Positions 1 to 12,400 of a stretch of DNA of 64,000 bases are shown here, in pieces (positions within the stretch are counted from its first letter, which is position 1; the number at the start of each line of letters is the position of its first letter). The position numbers were made by a program, and so were the translations under genes. The notes beneath the pieces were generated by a model. That model did no database searches. It was not told the DNA's origin and saw nothing but the letters and a program-made list of their open reading frames with translations. Source of the DNA: Sporothrix humicola (lineage: Eukaryota; Ascomycota; Sordariomycetes; Ophiostomatales; Ophiostomataceae); NCBI GenBank assembly GCA_021396245.1, contig WNYE01000092.1, positions 1-64,000 of the forward strand. Direction: 5' to 3'.

Positions 1-1000
1 TTATAAAATTTTTCGTTATATAAACGTTATATTAAATAATAAAAACCGTACGACGCCGTTACTTTTATTTTACGAAAGTTAAAAATAACTTTTTTACGTA
101 AATTTATATTAATTATATTAACCTCCGTATATACCTTTTTTAATATAAAACTATTAATTTTTTAAATTACCCTTATAACGTTAAAAATAAAACGGTTAAA
201 TATATAATTTTAATATATTTAAAAATACCACCACGGCCGGTAAACTAACTTTAAACTTTTAAAAAACTAAAATATAAACTATAAAACGGTTTTAAAGTTA
301 AACTAATCTTTCGATAGTTTATTTAAAACGATAAATTCTCGGAGTATAACTTTACGAAAAAGTTAAAAAAGTTATCGTCGTTAAAGTAACGTACCGTCGT
401 TTAAATTACGTTTTTTTTTTATTTTTACACTATACCGCGGTAATATATTATTTTTTTTTAACGGTAATAACTTTACGAGTACAATGTTTTTTAATTTTAA
501 TTAAAGTTTATTTTATAAAAAAGTATTATTTTTTTTAACGGTATTAATTTTATAAATATAACGTTTTTTAACTTTAATTAAAGTTTACTTTTCAAACGAA
601 AAGTTAATTAAACGGTTACGTTTAATATTTTAATAATAATAACCTCCGTTTTTATTTTTATTTTAAATATCAAATAATCGAACACCAAAAGTAATAACGA
701 TAAACTCGTTATAACACCGATAATACTTAAACGATTAATTTTAACGTTAAAAGTATAAAAATAAAAAACTCGTTATAACACCAGTAATACTTAAACGATA
801 AACCTTAAAATAAAAAAAAAAACTAAATTTATAAATTATACACTTTTTTATTTTATACTTTATTTACCGTATTTACTTTTTTTATTTATTTACTATATAT
901 AACTATTTATTTATTTATTTATTTACTTAACGTATAACCTTAACAAGTTAACATACACTCGTGTAAGTTAAAAAGTTTATATATATAATTTTGTAGTAGT
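1..1000. repeat. RIP-degraded AT-rich block
   Basis: Almost wholly A/T with scattered CpG. The dinucleotides CA and TG are nearly absent over the first several hundred bases while TA is very frequent, the pattern left when RIP converts CpA to TpA on both strands of duplicated DNA. No open frame of useful length exists on either strand. Internal direct repeats remain visible (about 454-510 against 532-588, and about 703-735 against 769-800). The original element, probably a transposon, cannot be named. The signature fades by about 1000, where CA and TG return, followed by an (AAT)n run at about 1063-1085. Confidence 0.85.
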
Positions 1001-1062
1001 TTTTTCCCTATAAGGGTTCTACTTAGTTAGTCGTTAATAGTTAGGATTAACTGAGAAAGGCG

Positions 1063-1085
1063 AATAATAATAATAATAATAATAA
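1063..1085. repeat. (AAT)n microsatellite
   Basis: About seven AAT units at the transition between the RIP-degraded block and the 3' flank of the Stu2-like gene. No coding potential. Confidence 0.8.
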
Positions 1086-1344
1086 CTGTTGTTTCCAGTT
1101 TTATGTTTCTTTTTTTACTCGACCTCTCCTCCGTCCTCCGTCCACACAGTAAAAACGCCGCTCTTATATAAATAAAGGACAATGGGAATTTTTAAAACAA
1201 TTAAAAACAGTCAAAATTAATACAAAAAAATAAAGCTTTGTGTAGCGCAAGAAAAAGTAAAAAACATGCGCACAATGAGAATAAGAAAAAGAAAAAAGAA
1301 AAAAGAACAGCCCGTCTTTCTGCCTACCGGCTGCCATCACCCGT

Positions 1345-4286
1345 TCACCCTCTCTTGATTCCTTGCTTGGCCTGTACTGTTAGTGAATGCTCGCGACATA
1401 ATTTGTTGGGTCACACGGGTAGGGGACTCACCTTCATCTGCTCGATCCGCGCCTTGAGTTGGTTAGTCACCTCGGCTGCCCGTTTCCAGCTCTCCTGGCC
1501 GGCGACGGCTCCAGACTGTTGACCACCGCTGCCGCCACCGCCACTGCTGCCTACACTGCCACGGTCGCCTGCACCACCATTACTACTCGATCCAGGCCCG
1601 GGGATGCCGCTGCCTGCACTCGGCGGGCCACCGGGAATGTCTTCTGTACCCGACGCCAGGTCCCTCCTGAACCCACGCGCCGGGCTGCCGCGGCCACTCG
1701 ACCCACCGCCGCCATACCGCAAGTCGGGGCTCAGCTTGCTGCGCGGGTAGGCGGCCGCGAGCTCGCCGTTCTCCTTTTCCTCGGACATGGTGCTCGCATA
1801 GCTGATGCGGTTGCGGCTGGCGCTGGTGGGGTAGGCGCCGTCCCTAAAGATGCCGGCGTCGTCGTGCGTCGGCGAGGCAAAGCCGGGACTGGCCGCCCCA
1901 GCAGGCGGAGGAGCACCGACCAGAGCCGCCTCAGCCTTACTGAGGGCGCGCTTCAACCGGTCGAGCTCCCTCCGCAGCCGCTCGTTGGTCTGCTCGGCGG
2001 CCTCGGCGTCGCTGCGGGCGCGGACGAGCTGTGTCTCTTTCGCTTTGATGCTGAGCATGTTGCGCGTGTGGTCCTCGATGAGCCCTGCATTCTGGTTCTT
2101 GAGCTCCTGGATCTCGGACAGGAAGCGGGCGCGTTCTTGGCGGGACTCTTCTGCGTTTCGCAGCAAACGGTCGTTGGCGAGCCTCAATTCCTCGAGCTCG
2201 GCGCGCTCGACGGCCATGAGGCCCGACATTTGTGGCGTCGGTGATGGCGGTGCAGGGGCGGGGGCGCTCATCGCGCTTGGCTTGGCGAGAGATCGTGACG
2301 CGAGGCCAGGGCGGCCGAGGCCGACGCGGGGTTGTGGGGCAGGCGTGGTCGGGGCGGGTTCGTCGTAGGGGTCGAGTGGTGGCGAGGCGGGCGGTGGAGG
2401 AGGCGCGGCGACGCGGCGTGGGGACATGGCGCCGCCGGGGCCGGCGAGGGTGCGCTTTGTGGGCGCCTTCATGCCGCCAATACCGGAGGCTTTGGGCATG
2501 CCCAGCTTGCCGGCGGCGGGACGGGGTGGTGCTGCGGCTGGTGGTGGCGGCTCTTCTCTTGGTGCAGCAGCTGGCGCTGCTTTCTTCAAAGGTGAAGGTC
2601 CTTTCTTCAGGCCACCACCCATCACCTTCTTGGGCGGTCCACCCGGCACGCGCTGTGCTGGCGGGGGCGCGACCGGCTTGGGCTTGTCCTTGGCCTTGAC
2701 CTCGGCGGTCTCGTAAAACTCCTTGATCTTGGTCTTGCGGATGTCGTCCAGGCCCTCGAGGTGGGGGTTCATGCCGCGCTCGCCGATAATCTTCATGACG
2801 GTACCCAGGACCTCGGCACCGCCTGACCGCAGGCCCTCGCTGCCTTCGGCCAGCAGCTTCTTGGCGGCTTCGACAATGGTGGCAATCTCTTGTTTGCTGG
2901 GCACAGTGCGTGTTGTCCGCAGACATCTGATCAGGAAGCGCATGGTGCCCTCCTTGACCTGGGGGTTCTTGTGGGAGAGGAAGGTGGTGATATCTTCGAG
3001 GCATTCTGACAAGTCGGTAGCAAGGAATACTTGGTCGAGTGCTGCACCAAGCGCGTCGGCGACGGCCTGCTTCTTCTCCTTGAGGCGCTCCATGATGGGC
3101 TGCATGACCACGGTGCGGTACTTGCCGTAGCCCTTGCGCAGGCCCTTGGCGAGCACCTCGATACACTGTGCGGCCTGCGTGACGACGGCCACGTTGGCGT
3201 CCTTCATGCACTTGGCGAGCCCGCGGTTGATCTCGCCAAAGTCGCCGTCCTTGATGCGCGGCACATTGAGCACGGCATACAGCGCCTCGACGGCCTCTTT
3301 GCGGTCCTTCCATTTCGACGACGCGAGCATCTCGCTAAAGTTGCCGGGTACTTTCTTGAGAACATCCTGCGGCTCGGCCAGGTCGAACGCGTCCACCTCG
3401 CCCGGCTCGTCTGCACCGCCGTCGTCTGCGCCCTCCTCCTCGTAGCCGTCACCGCCGCCCGACGCGGCTGCCACTTCGCGCGCTGCTTGTTGTGTGCGCA
3501 GCAGCCGCTCCTGCTTGGGCGACTCGTTGGCGGCCTTGACGGCCTCAAACTGTGCTTCCAGGTCCGACTGCTGGGTCGGCTTCAGGTCGCCCCAGAACAT
3601 GGGCTTCATCGCCTCGCGCAGCCACCGGTAGAACTCGACGGCCAGCTTTGTCGCTTCCGCGCGCACGTTCTTGTCGGCGTGGCCAAATGCCTTTGGCAGC
3701 AGCTTGAGGACGGGTTTCGGGTCGACAATCTTGCAACCGTACGCGTGGTAGATGGCGGTCAAGGCCGCCAGACACGCCGCCACGACCTTGGGCTGCTTGG
3801 CCGCCAGCGACGGCAGCATGTCCTCGACCACAGGCGCCGACACATCGCACTCAATGTATTGGAGGAGTGCCTCCAAAGCCGACGCTTTCGTGGCCGCGCG
3901 CGTCGACGACAGACCTTTCTCTACCAAACTCGCAACCGTCGCATTCCGCGTGCGCACGCTGTTGTCGCGGCCGCCGTACTGCAAAAACGCCACCAGGGCC
4001 GCAATGCCCTCTTGCTGGGCGGCGACATTCGAGTCGGCGACGGCGCCCTTCCACAAACTCGAGTCCTGCAAGAACGGACGGAACGCCGGGTCGGACTCGT
4101 CGGGCGTGCGCTCAAACTGCTTTGCGGCGTCTTCGTAGGCCTGTTTCCGTACTTTCCAGTTCTGGCGGGGTTAGTTGACCCTTTTCCCTTTCCATAAAAT
4201 CGTCTGTCCTCCAGCATCGTGCCTACCTTGTGGACAAATCGGTCGGGCAGCGGCAAGGAGCTAAAGTCCTCTTCGGGTTCCGCCAT
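1345..4286 (-). CDS. stu2: XMAP215/Dis1/Stu2-family microtubule polymerase
   Basis: TOG-domain protein that binds tubulin dimers and promotes plus-end growth at spindle poles and kinetochores (known role of fungal Stu2/Alp14). Model: join of 4286-4227, 4161-1432 and 1371-1345 on the minus strand, 937 residues. Exon 1 encodes 20 residues (MAEPEEDFSSLPLPDRFVHK) and ends at a GTAGGC donor; the first intron is 65 bp. The main exon holds TOG1 (about residues 20-245), an acidic linker, TOG2 (about 280-520), a Lys/Pro/Ala-rich basic linker, a coiled coil (about 667-765) and a Gly/Ser-rich tail. Two TOGs plus a coiled coil is the fungal layout, with dimerisation replacing the extra TOGs of animal proteins. 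The frame would read through to a stop at 1411, but a GTGAGT donor follows the codons for IEQMK, and CTAAC plus TACAG lies before a 27-nt exon encoding AKQGIKRG. The last exon is inferred. Confidence 0.9.
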
Positions 4287-6620
4287 TGTGATGTGTAGGG
4301 GGAGGGCTGTCGGAGAGGGTCGTGTGTGTTACGTCGTCGGTGAGGTACTCGATGTTCTCGTGATTCTCGTCTCGCTCAAAAGGAAGGGGAAGGGGTATCG
4401 TTGGGTATCTGTCGCGGTGTGGACTCGTCAATCGTTGCTCGAATCGTCGTCTCGAGTCGTCGTCACGAGATTTTCTGTCCAAATTTGGTTTTTTTGCTTG
4501 TTGTCGCGTCTCTGAAATTGGAGCGTGGTTCTTTGGTTCAGTCAGGCATATGTGCCGTCACAAGCGGGCCCAACGTAATTGGGTGTCTCTGTTGTTTCTG
4601 TGCGTACCCAAAATCTGCCACAAAGTACTGCCACTGGTTGGCGGTGTTTCTCCTTGCGTGGGGTAATAAACATTGGATCAACCCACCAAACAGAGACAAA
4701 CACCACCCAGGTACGGTCACGTGCCAGCACACGTGTAGTGCCTCGCCTGAATCTAACCCTATTGTCGTCAGGGGCAACACCTCCTCCAACCAATCACAGC
4801 ACATGTCACCCACAACCACTAACCGAAAAAGGATATCGCTACAGGGCACTGCCGACCCCGGCCCTCATCGCCTTCAGGGTCGTGGGCACCGTTGACCCAC
4901 TAACAACCAACACACAACGCTATCTCGCATCAGAAGCGTCTACATCACGATAATGAGAGAACACATCAAAATAATATTATCTCTTCAATACCTTTACAAT
5001 GTTATATCTTCGGTTATGTCGTCATCATTATCTTCCACTTGAACTTTTATTTTCTTATGCCGCATCTCGACAACACAGGACAACTTGTTTGTTTTTTCGT
5101 CGTTCCTACCAGGTAACTGTGTCCCTACAATTCATGTTACTGAAGGCATCGTGATAATCTTTCTCTCGTCCTGCAACATTTCTCAAAGACGAATGTCATA
5201 TTTAAAGATTATCAAGAAAATTTATGAATTCAATAAATTTGCGGCATATTTTTGAGGGCTTTTTCGCACTGTATTTAATTTATTTGTATTTTTACGATCA
5301 TGATTGAAAAATGTCAAGAATTTTTTTTTTTCAATCTATCTTCAAACCAATGTCGAAACAAAAAATAGTTGCTGTAACTAATCAACCAACATTCAACCAA
5401 TATTCGCAAATGCTCGAAAGATGGCACTCATTGATCTAAGACTTTAACCAGACTTGACGATGCATCAAATCTCTAGCTGAACGTTAGAAACATTGTAATG
5501 ATTTAAGGTCGAAGACGTGGACTGGGAATTGTCGAGATGCAGCACCACGAATTACCAACAAAAATAGCTACTTCATACTGGAGAGACGTGGTCTAATTTT
5601 CTCATCCATGGCAGTCATTTAGATAAAACCACTTGATCCCTTTTCAATAAAATCGGAGCAGGCCGTACTTCTATGCTGTCTTTATCAGATCAAATTGATC
5701 GAGGCGTGGCCCCCGTTTCACCCACAGGATGTACATCCTTCCGTCTTCCGTCTTCCGTCTTCTGTACCTGACATACGGCATGTATTCGTACCTCTTGTCA
5801 GCCTGCCGAGTCAACACCAGCTCTCAACAGGAGTCATGCCAACCGCCGACTCTCCGACATTCGTCTTGCGTGATGAGACACGACATGTGTTTTTGTGATG
5901 TGCACGACATTTCTTGAGGAAAGAGCGACCCACAGCCCTGGGATTGCCTCATCGGCACTTGTGGCTTACATGACTCGTACGTCAGCACATCGCGGACAAT
6001 CGGCCTGTCTTACCACCGGTTCTGCTTTCTTACCTTTCTTTGCCCGCATGACAGTGTGTCCGACGGTGCATCGCGCAAGCGTTTGCTATCTTTTTTCGTC
6101 TTTTATGATATCTTGCTTGAATCGACGTTGCTTTAGAGGCGATGACGACAGAGGCGTTGCAGCCAGTCAGAGGCCGCGTAGTGCAAACTGAAGGCGACGA
6201 CTTGTGTCATGTCGGCCGTGAGCAAAAGGTATCGGTCATGTAAGAGGGGTTGTCAGCAAGCGTGTGTATGGAAAGTGTGGGATGGCCCTGATGGAATGTG
6301 TGTAAATGGCTGCAAATGGATGGCCGTCATATGGAAAGTCGGAGCTAGCCTGGTTGACGACATTTTAGTGCCAGGAACTGGAGCCTTGCGTGATGTTGCC
6401 ATTCAATAGCGAGATTGTGAATTTGGGTGATTTTCAGCGGGGCACTGTATTTTGGTGCGTTTTGCGTGTCATTTTGGGTGCCTGAGCAGTGTGTAAGTGG
6501 TTGCAGTGCATTCGCGACACATCCGCGACACTCGAACAAAAAGTATATATAAGCGAACGACTCGTAGAACTCATGCAAGAAAAAAGAGAAGAAATCATCA
6601 ACACATTTCACACACACAAA
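4287..6620. other. Intergenic region, divergent promoters
   Basis: About 2.3 kb between divergently transcribed genes. It is AT-rich around 4970-5650, with homopolymer runs and a small CTTCCGT repeat near 5745-5762. Several short open frames occur, but none has a family signature, good codon bias or splice support. I see no gene here. Confidence 0.6.
6544..6552 (+). promoter_or_regulatory. TATA box of the dioxygenase gene
   Basis: TATATATAA lies about 70 bp upstream of the ATG at 6621, a fitting distance for a fungal TATA element followed by a short leader. Confidence 0.5.
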
Positions 6621-7810
6621 ATGTCTGCTACTGCCACAGAAACCCGGACCGAGACGGTCCTGACGACGCAGGTGGAGGCTGCTCCGGTGCCTGCCACGGC
6701 CACTGAAGCCGCCCCCGCTACAGCGTTCCCCACGCCGCTGGAGCCTACTGGCGCCCTCGACCAGTTCCAGTTCGAGGAGTCCACGCCTGTGATTGGCCGC
6801 GAGTACCCGACTGTCAACATTGTCGACGACATTCTCAACGCAAAGAACGCGGACGACCTCCTGCGGGATCTGGCCATTACCAGTAGGTCACCACCCCTTG
6901 TGTATTTATTTTGAATGTTCACCGCTGACCTCCAGTCTCCCAACGCGGCGTTGTCTTCTTCCGCAAGCAGAACAACCTGACCGACGACCTGCAAAAGATC
7001 CTGGCCCAGCGCCTCGGCGAGGCCACCAAGAAGCCCAAGGAGTCGACCCTGCACATCCACCCGCTGCTCAACGGCACGCACGAGTTTGGCGTCGAGGACA
7101 ATGAGATCTCGACCATTTCCTCGAAAGCCTTCAAGGTGTTCGCCGATGCCGAGCGCGACCGCGACGACCGCAAGGGCGGCGCCGCCTCGTGGCACTCGGA
7201 CATTCAGTTTGAGCAGTTCCCGGCCGACTACACGAGCCTGAGACTGACCCAGCTGCCCAAGACCGGCGGCGACACCCTGTGGGCGTCGGGCTACGAGCTG
7301 TACGACCGCTTCTCGGACAAGTACCAGCAGTTCTTTGAGGGCCTGACGGCCACGTTTTCCGGTGACGGCTTTTTGAGAGCGGCCGACGCCCGCCCGGACA
7401 AGTTCAAGATCTACGAGGAGCCCCGCGGCAACCCGGCCAACATTGGCCGCGACCTGCTGGCCGTCCACCCCGTCGTGCGCACCAACCCCGTCACCGGCTG
7501 GAAGTCCATCTTTGCCATTGGCAACTTTCCCCGCCGCATCAACGAGCTGTCCTCGAAAGAAAGCAAAGAACTCCTCGAGCTCTTCTACAAGCGCATCGAG
7601 GAGAACCACGACCTGCAGGTCCGCTTCAAGTGGCGCAACGAGAACGACATTGCCATCTGGGACAACCGCAGCGCCTTCCACAGCGCCACCAACGACTACG
7701 ACGGCCTCGGCGACCGCTTCGGCCATCGCGCCGTCGGCATCGGCGAGAAGCCCTACCTCGACCCCAACAGCACCACCCGCACCGCCAGCCTGGCCGCCAA
7801 GGCGCAGTAG
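6621..7810 (+). CDS. TauD/Jlp1-like Fe(II)/2-oxoglutarate dioxygenase
   Basis: Family role: Fe(II)- and 2-oxoglutarate-dependent hydroxylation, in yeast Jlp1 releasing sulfite from taurine and other sulfonates. Model: join of 6621-6882 and 6936-7810, 378 residues, with a 53-bp intron splitting the Ile codon after LLRDLAIT. The iron triad is visible: His174 and Asp176 in WHSD, and distal His336 in the WDNR-x3-H motif; Arg352 in GHRAVG is the likely 2-oxoglutarate anchor. The length matches fungal TauD homologues. The ATG at 6621 follows CACAAA and sits downstream of a TATA box. The Ala/Thr/Glu-rich first 50 residues are probably disordered. Substrate unknown; a herbicide- or xenobiotic-type (TfdA-like) substrate is equally possible. 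It converges on the gene at 8103 with 292 bp between. Confidence 0.88.
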
Positions 7811-8102
7811 GGCAATGTGAGGTGACCAAAATAAATAGCGTACGAGTTAGATATTCCCAAAATGTAATTTACGATTTTTTAATGAAGATTTTTTGTTTAT
7901 TTCTGTTCTATTGTTGCTTGAGATCAACGCTTTGTCTGTCCATTGCATGCCATAAAAATGTCTCCTAGAGACTGGGTATCTGGGCCTACTTGGCCTGTCT
8001 AATAATATTGCGAATGCCATTTCTCTTTCCTTAATCATCCTCATATTTCATCCACCGCCCAGCAAGTGCCGTCTGTGATCCGGCTACCATCTCTCCCGGC
8101 CC

Positions 8103-9488
8103 TTAGTCCTCACGCTTCCGTTTCTTTGTCCCTTCATCCTCATCCTGCGTATCTCCGTCACTGGCCTCTTTCCCCTGTACCCATTTTCCTTTGGCAAGCC
8201 GACGTTTGACTGCCAGACTGTCGGCATCGTCGTCCCCATCACTGCAGTCATGCTCCATCTCGCAAGATGCTGATCCTGATTTTTGGGGAATGTATCTCCC
8301 GTCCTCTCCATCGTTGGCCCAGTCTTCAGCAGTCATGTTGCTGAACCCAGCAAGGGCGGCTATCTGGGAGTAGATCCAGCGAAGATCGAGCAGTGCCATG
8401 GAAGGCAGGTCTTTTGGGTCGTCTGCAGTAATGGTGATGACCTGATCGCTCTCGATGGGGATGCCATCCCGGCGGTAGGCAATGTGGTGCTGGTGGATTT
8501 CCGCAAGGTGTTCCTCCTGTTCTTGCATCAACCATTCAAACTCCTCGTCACCGAAATAATCCTCAGGTATGTAATGCGTTGTCGTGTATCTGGTCATTGT
8601 ATCCTCACCACCACTGACCAATTCCTGTGGTTTGTGCGGCCCTTGGGGAAGCCATTGAAACCGGAGCTGGATAAAGTGTTTTTTGATGGTGTCGTTCGGT
8701 GGCTGCACACCATTCCTAGGCAAGCCGAACTTGTACTGGCCAAATGAGGCATCATGGTAGCCTATCCGATATGGGACAATCGGCTGCAGGCCAAACTCGC
8801 CGGCAGCCCAGAGGGCGGCAAGCTGTGGACTCAGGTTGATGTGGTTGGCCGTTTTTGACTCCATCAGTTCCGCGTTGGAGAACAATGCTTTGCAAAGTGC
8901 CTGCACATTGTATCCGACATCTTTGTGAAAATGTGTTTCCAAGTACTCATTCCATACGGTGGTGTACCGGAGAATCGATTTGTAAGTGTAATCAGAGCAG
9001 TTGTTCATTGGGGATGGGAAGATGGGGACCGAATCGGCAAACGGAAAGTCGGTGATGACGCACGTTGCGGGCTTGTTTCGGTCTTTTGGGCCAAGAGGAC
9101 GAGCCGTGGCCTCCCAGAACCACTTGACGGCTGTATAGGACGCCTTCTGTAGGGTTTCAAGCATAGTGTCAAAGGTCCATTCGTAGTGTGTACCATCAAC
9201 CATGGCAAAAAGAGATGAGCTTTCTGCCACGAAGTAAGTAGCACAAGCTATGGCTGTAGGATTCTGAGAGGCGAGCCGCTTGCATGTGTCTGTCCAAATA
9301 TGGAAATCGTCGTCAGCGTTTTCAAAGTCATCGTAGCGTGATTTCCAGGGCCGCTTTTTCTTTGCCATTGGCCAGTTGGGCTTCATGCGCTGGAACATCT
9401 TGAGAAGGGCGTCTGTGCTCGTGCGGTTAGGGTCTTGCGCAAGGAGCTCGCGGACGGCGCGGACGACATGTCTGTTTGTCGCTTCCAT
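8103..9488 (-). CDS. Orphan protein, possibly a decayed fungal HNH-family member
   Basis: Intronless, 461 residues from the ATG at 9488; the frame stays open upstream, but Met-50 of that longer frame (MEATNRHVV) is the natural start. No certain family. The layout resembles fungal HNH-nuclease-like proteins: a CVITD block where the family has C-x-x-T-G, then VPIFP where it has A-H-I-x-P, and later INLSPQ...LWAAGEFGLQPI, the position of the family's N-x-x-x-L...H...FGL-x-P block. If this reading is right, the metal-binding His residues are lost (VPI for AHI, Gln for His), so it would not cut DNA. The C-terminus is acidic and ends in a KKRKRED-type basic patch, a plausible nuclear localisation signal. 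The family call is inference; the open frame itself is well supported by length and codon use. Confidence 0.6.
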   Translation of the reverse strand: MEATNRHVVRAVRELLAQDPNRTSTDALLKMFQRMKPNWPMAKKKRPWKSRYDDFENADDDFHIWTDTCKRLASQNPTAIACATYFVAESSSLFAMVDGTHYEWTFDTMLETLQKASYTAVKWFWEATARPLGPKDRNKPATCVITDFPFADSVPIFPSPMNNCSDYTYKSILRYTTVWNEYLETHFHKDVGYNVQALCKALFSNAELMESKTANHINLSPQLAALWAAGEFGLQPIVPYRIGYHDASFGQYKFGLPRNGVQPPNDTIKKHFIQLRFQWLPQGPHKPQELVSGGEDTMTRYTTTHYIPEDYFGDEEFEWLMQEQEEHLAEIHQHHIAYRRDGIPIESDQVITITADDPKDLPSMALLDLRWIYSQIAALAGFSNMTAEDWANDGEDGRYIPQKSGSASCEMEHDCSDGDDDADSLAVKRRLAKGKWVQGKEASDGDTQDEDEGTKKRKRED

Positions 9489-12400
9489 GGCAGCGGTATG
9501 TCGGGGCGGTGCAGGTTGGTGTGTTGCAACTTGACAGAGATAAAGGTATGTAGTTGGCAACTTGTTGGCTTCTGCATTGCCTTGCCTTCTCCTTATTTTA
9601 CCCCTTATCAGATACTTTGCCTTCATTCCACCCATTTCGGCAAGTGGTGCGCATAGCTCCTGCCGCTTTTGTTGATATCGTGGAGTTGATCATGTGACTA
9701 CACATCTTCTAGCTTCTCATATTGACAGGAGAGTTACATAAATCAGATAATGGTGACTTATCACGTGTGATTTTCAGACTTGCACATACTTCAATACAGC
9801 AAAGTCAAATCGTACAAAGCAAGGCACCTTCTTCACCTCTCCTGTCTCTATCTAGGTGATCACGGTCCTTATGAGGCCATGATTACAAGAGGCTCGCGTT
9901 CTTAGTCTTGGAACTTGTGCTGCTTTTCTTATTTTTAGAGATTTTTCAAAATTTCCGCAAGGTGCAAACCTTGTTCCAATAAGCCCCATTATCTTACATC
10001 TAACTCATTCTCTTTCCTCACCGTCGTTCTCGCATTTGGATTCCGCCTTCCCGACAACACACCTTTCCCTTTGTCGTCAAATACGAGGTTGACGGTTGAC
10101 GTTGCATCCCGCCAAGAGGCGATCGGCGGCATTTGAATGGTCCATGCCCGATTCTCGCTAGCGATTTGTGGGGAGGTGGGTGTGCTGGTGTGCTGTGGGT
10201 GCACTAACGTGTGCTGTGGATTCGCCGACACACGCTGAATTACAGCGTCAAAAAACCTGCAAGAAATAGCTGGGCAGTTGTCATCTTCTCATAGCAGATT
10301 CATACATTGTCATATTCTCGACAAACCAAAATGAGAATATGTAACCGACTCGTACGAGTTTTCTGATAGTGAGAAACAAAAGTAAATACACATTACTCTC
10401 CAAATGTGAGATATTTCAGCCGCAGTCAGCGACAATTAGTTGTGATAAAGGATGAAGGATCCACGAAGAAAACAGCACGAAAACAATGCTGCAGGCCAAG
10501 TCAAATCAGATAATGCTGACGCCGAAGAAATCCAGCATATGGAGTACATTATGTAAACACAAGAACCCGAGTGCATGGCGAGGCAGACTCTCTTCTGTCG
10601 TAAAGGTGCGTGTTGTGTTGTCGCCTTTTGTGTGGTCGATACCCGCCGATCGGGTTACTGGGCGCTGCCCGCTGGAGGACTGGGAGGTGCGCTGTAAGTC
10701 CGCTGTGGAGAAGTGTGTATTTTTAGAATCAACCACCACCACCGACCAACGACAGCGCACCTGCCACCACCACTCTGGGTCGACGCCACCACCACCTTTT
10801 TGTGTAAAGCAGCACATTGGCCAAACGTCGGGAAAAGGCGGGGAATCGGTAGGGCTGAGACGACGTCGAAGACTTAACTTTGGGCACAGTCAAAAGTAAC
10901 ATAACGGCGGGCGGTGGCGGGCAGGCATAACGACAAAGAACATGAATGTCGGGAGCAGCACGGTAACGTGGTGGCTGCATACCGGGGTCTGAGCAGGATT
11001 TATCTTATCGTGGGCCACACAAAAACAACGCATCGTTTTCGGTCGACAAACAATACGAGTCATGCGATGCCGCGTGGTTGAGGCTTTGCTTCAAAGTGCA
11101 CCCGAGAAGCCGTCTCACTGACCACAAGATGTCAACATGACTCGACGCCTGGCGGGTAATTTTGAAATACAGAAGCTTTGTTGACATGTCTGGAATTAAT
11201 CGACAAAAATTGGTATTTGACGTTTAAAAAATATTGTGTTGGTACTGGCAACTTTCCATCATTGAAAACGACTTTACGAATGGCTATGCCTGTTGATGTA
11301 GGCTCACCGCCCTTGATACCCAAAATAAAACCGCCATAAAGATTCCAATGAGCTATTTGCGTGGTCTGGCGGAACACTTGCCGTGCGTATTTTGCTCGTA
11401 TACGCAGAAGCGGCAGAATGTCTGTTAACCGTTCCAGGGTTACCAGTGATCGACAGCGCGTGGGGATGTTTACGAGATGGATAAGCAGACAGCAGAAAGT
11501 CAAGGGATGACATAACAAAATAGAGCAGTCAACACTTGATCACGCAAATATGAAATCAACAAACAGGATCTTTGACTTGGCCAACGCACTGCATCTCGTA
11601 TTGTGCCGCAGGGTCTGAGCATACAGCAATAGAGGCTCATGATTCCATGAGAAGGATGGAAAACAAAAATCTGCAGTGATCCTCACCTTGCACAGCATCG
11701 GCGAGTTATCCGGCGTTCTGGGATGTGTCTTTGTTTTTGTTGCTTCCGAGTCTCAGCCCTTTCGTTCAACGTAGCATTTTAACAAAGAGAAACCCTTTTG
11801 GTATTTGATAATACCGAGATGCTTGTGCATAGCAGAAACACGGCTGCGGCTTGAAAAGACGAAATGCCTCATCCGTATGCACGCCGTATGTTGAATCCTT
11901 TCCCGTCTTATGGTCACTGTTGGATGCTGATTGGTTGTTTTCTGTCGAGTCGCGTCCTCTCACCTCTCATCAGAGGGAGGCAAAATGACCGAAAATGTGG
12001 GGAGCCTGAGCCTGAGCCTGACGTTTGTTTTGTTCTTTACTGTGATCGACATCTCTTGGCGTCAGCCTCAGCCTTGACGTCTCTGCCCTGTTTTTCTACA
12101 CAAACTGCAGCTCGTATTCTTTGTTTAGACTTTGCATGTTTTTGCAGCAAAAGTCCCCTGCAGACCGCTGTTGACCACTGTAATTCGTTACAAGTGCCCT
12201 GAATTTCACTGTAATTCACCAAAATGTCCGTCTCTGTACAAGTCAGCACTGTTATTCTGAAACCTGTAGCGTTCTTCTCAGCTGACAGGGCCGTATTCCA
12301 TACGGTGAATCAAGTTTTTTCATTTCATTTCTTTTACATTTAATTGTTTGGTATTCTAGCGTTCTTCACTACGAAGTACAGCGGCATTACTCGTTTTCGT

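Noticed and set aside
1459..4197. Several long plus-strand frames (for example 1459-2244 and 3031-4197)
   Set aside because: They lie antisense to the Stu2-like gene, arise from its GC-rich codon bias and show no protein family features.
11132..11518. 128-codon minus-strand frame in the 9.5-13.5 kb spacer
   Set aside because: No motif, no splice or promoter support, and ordinary for chance in a spacer of this length.
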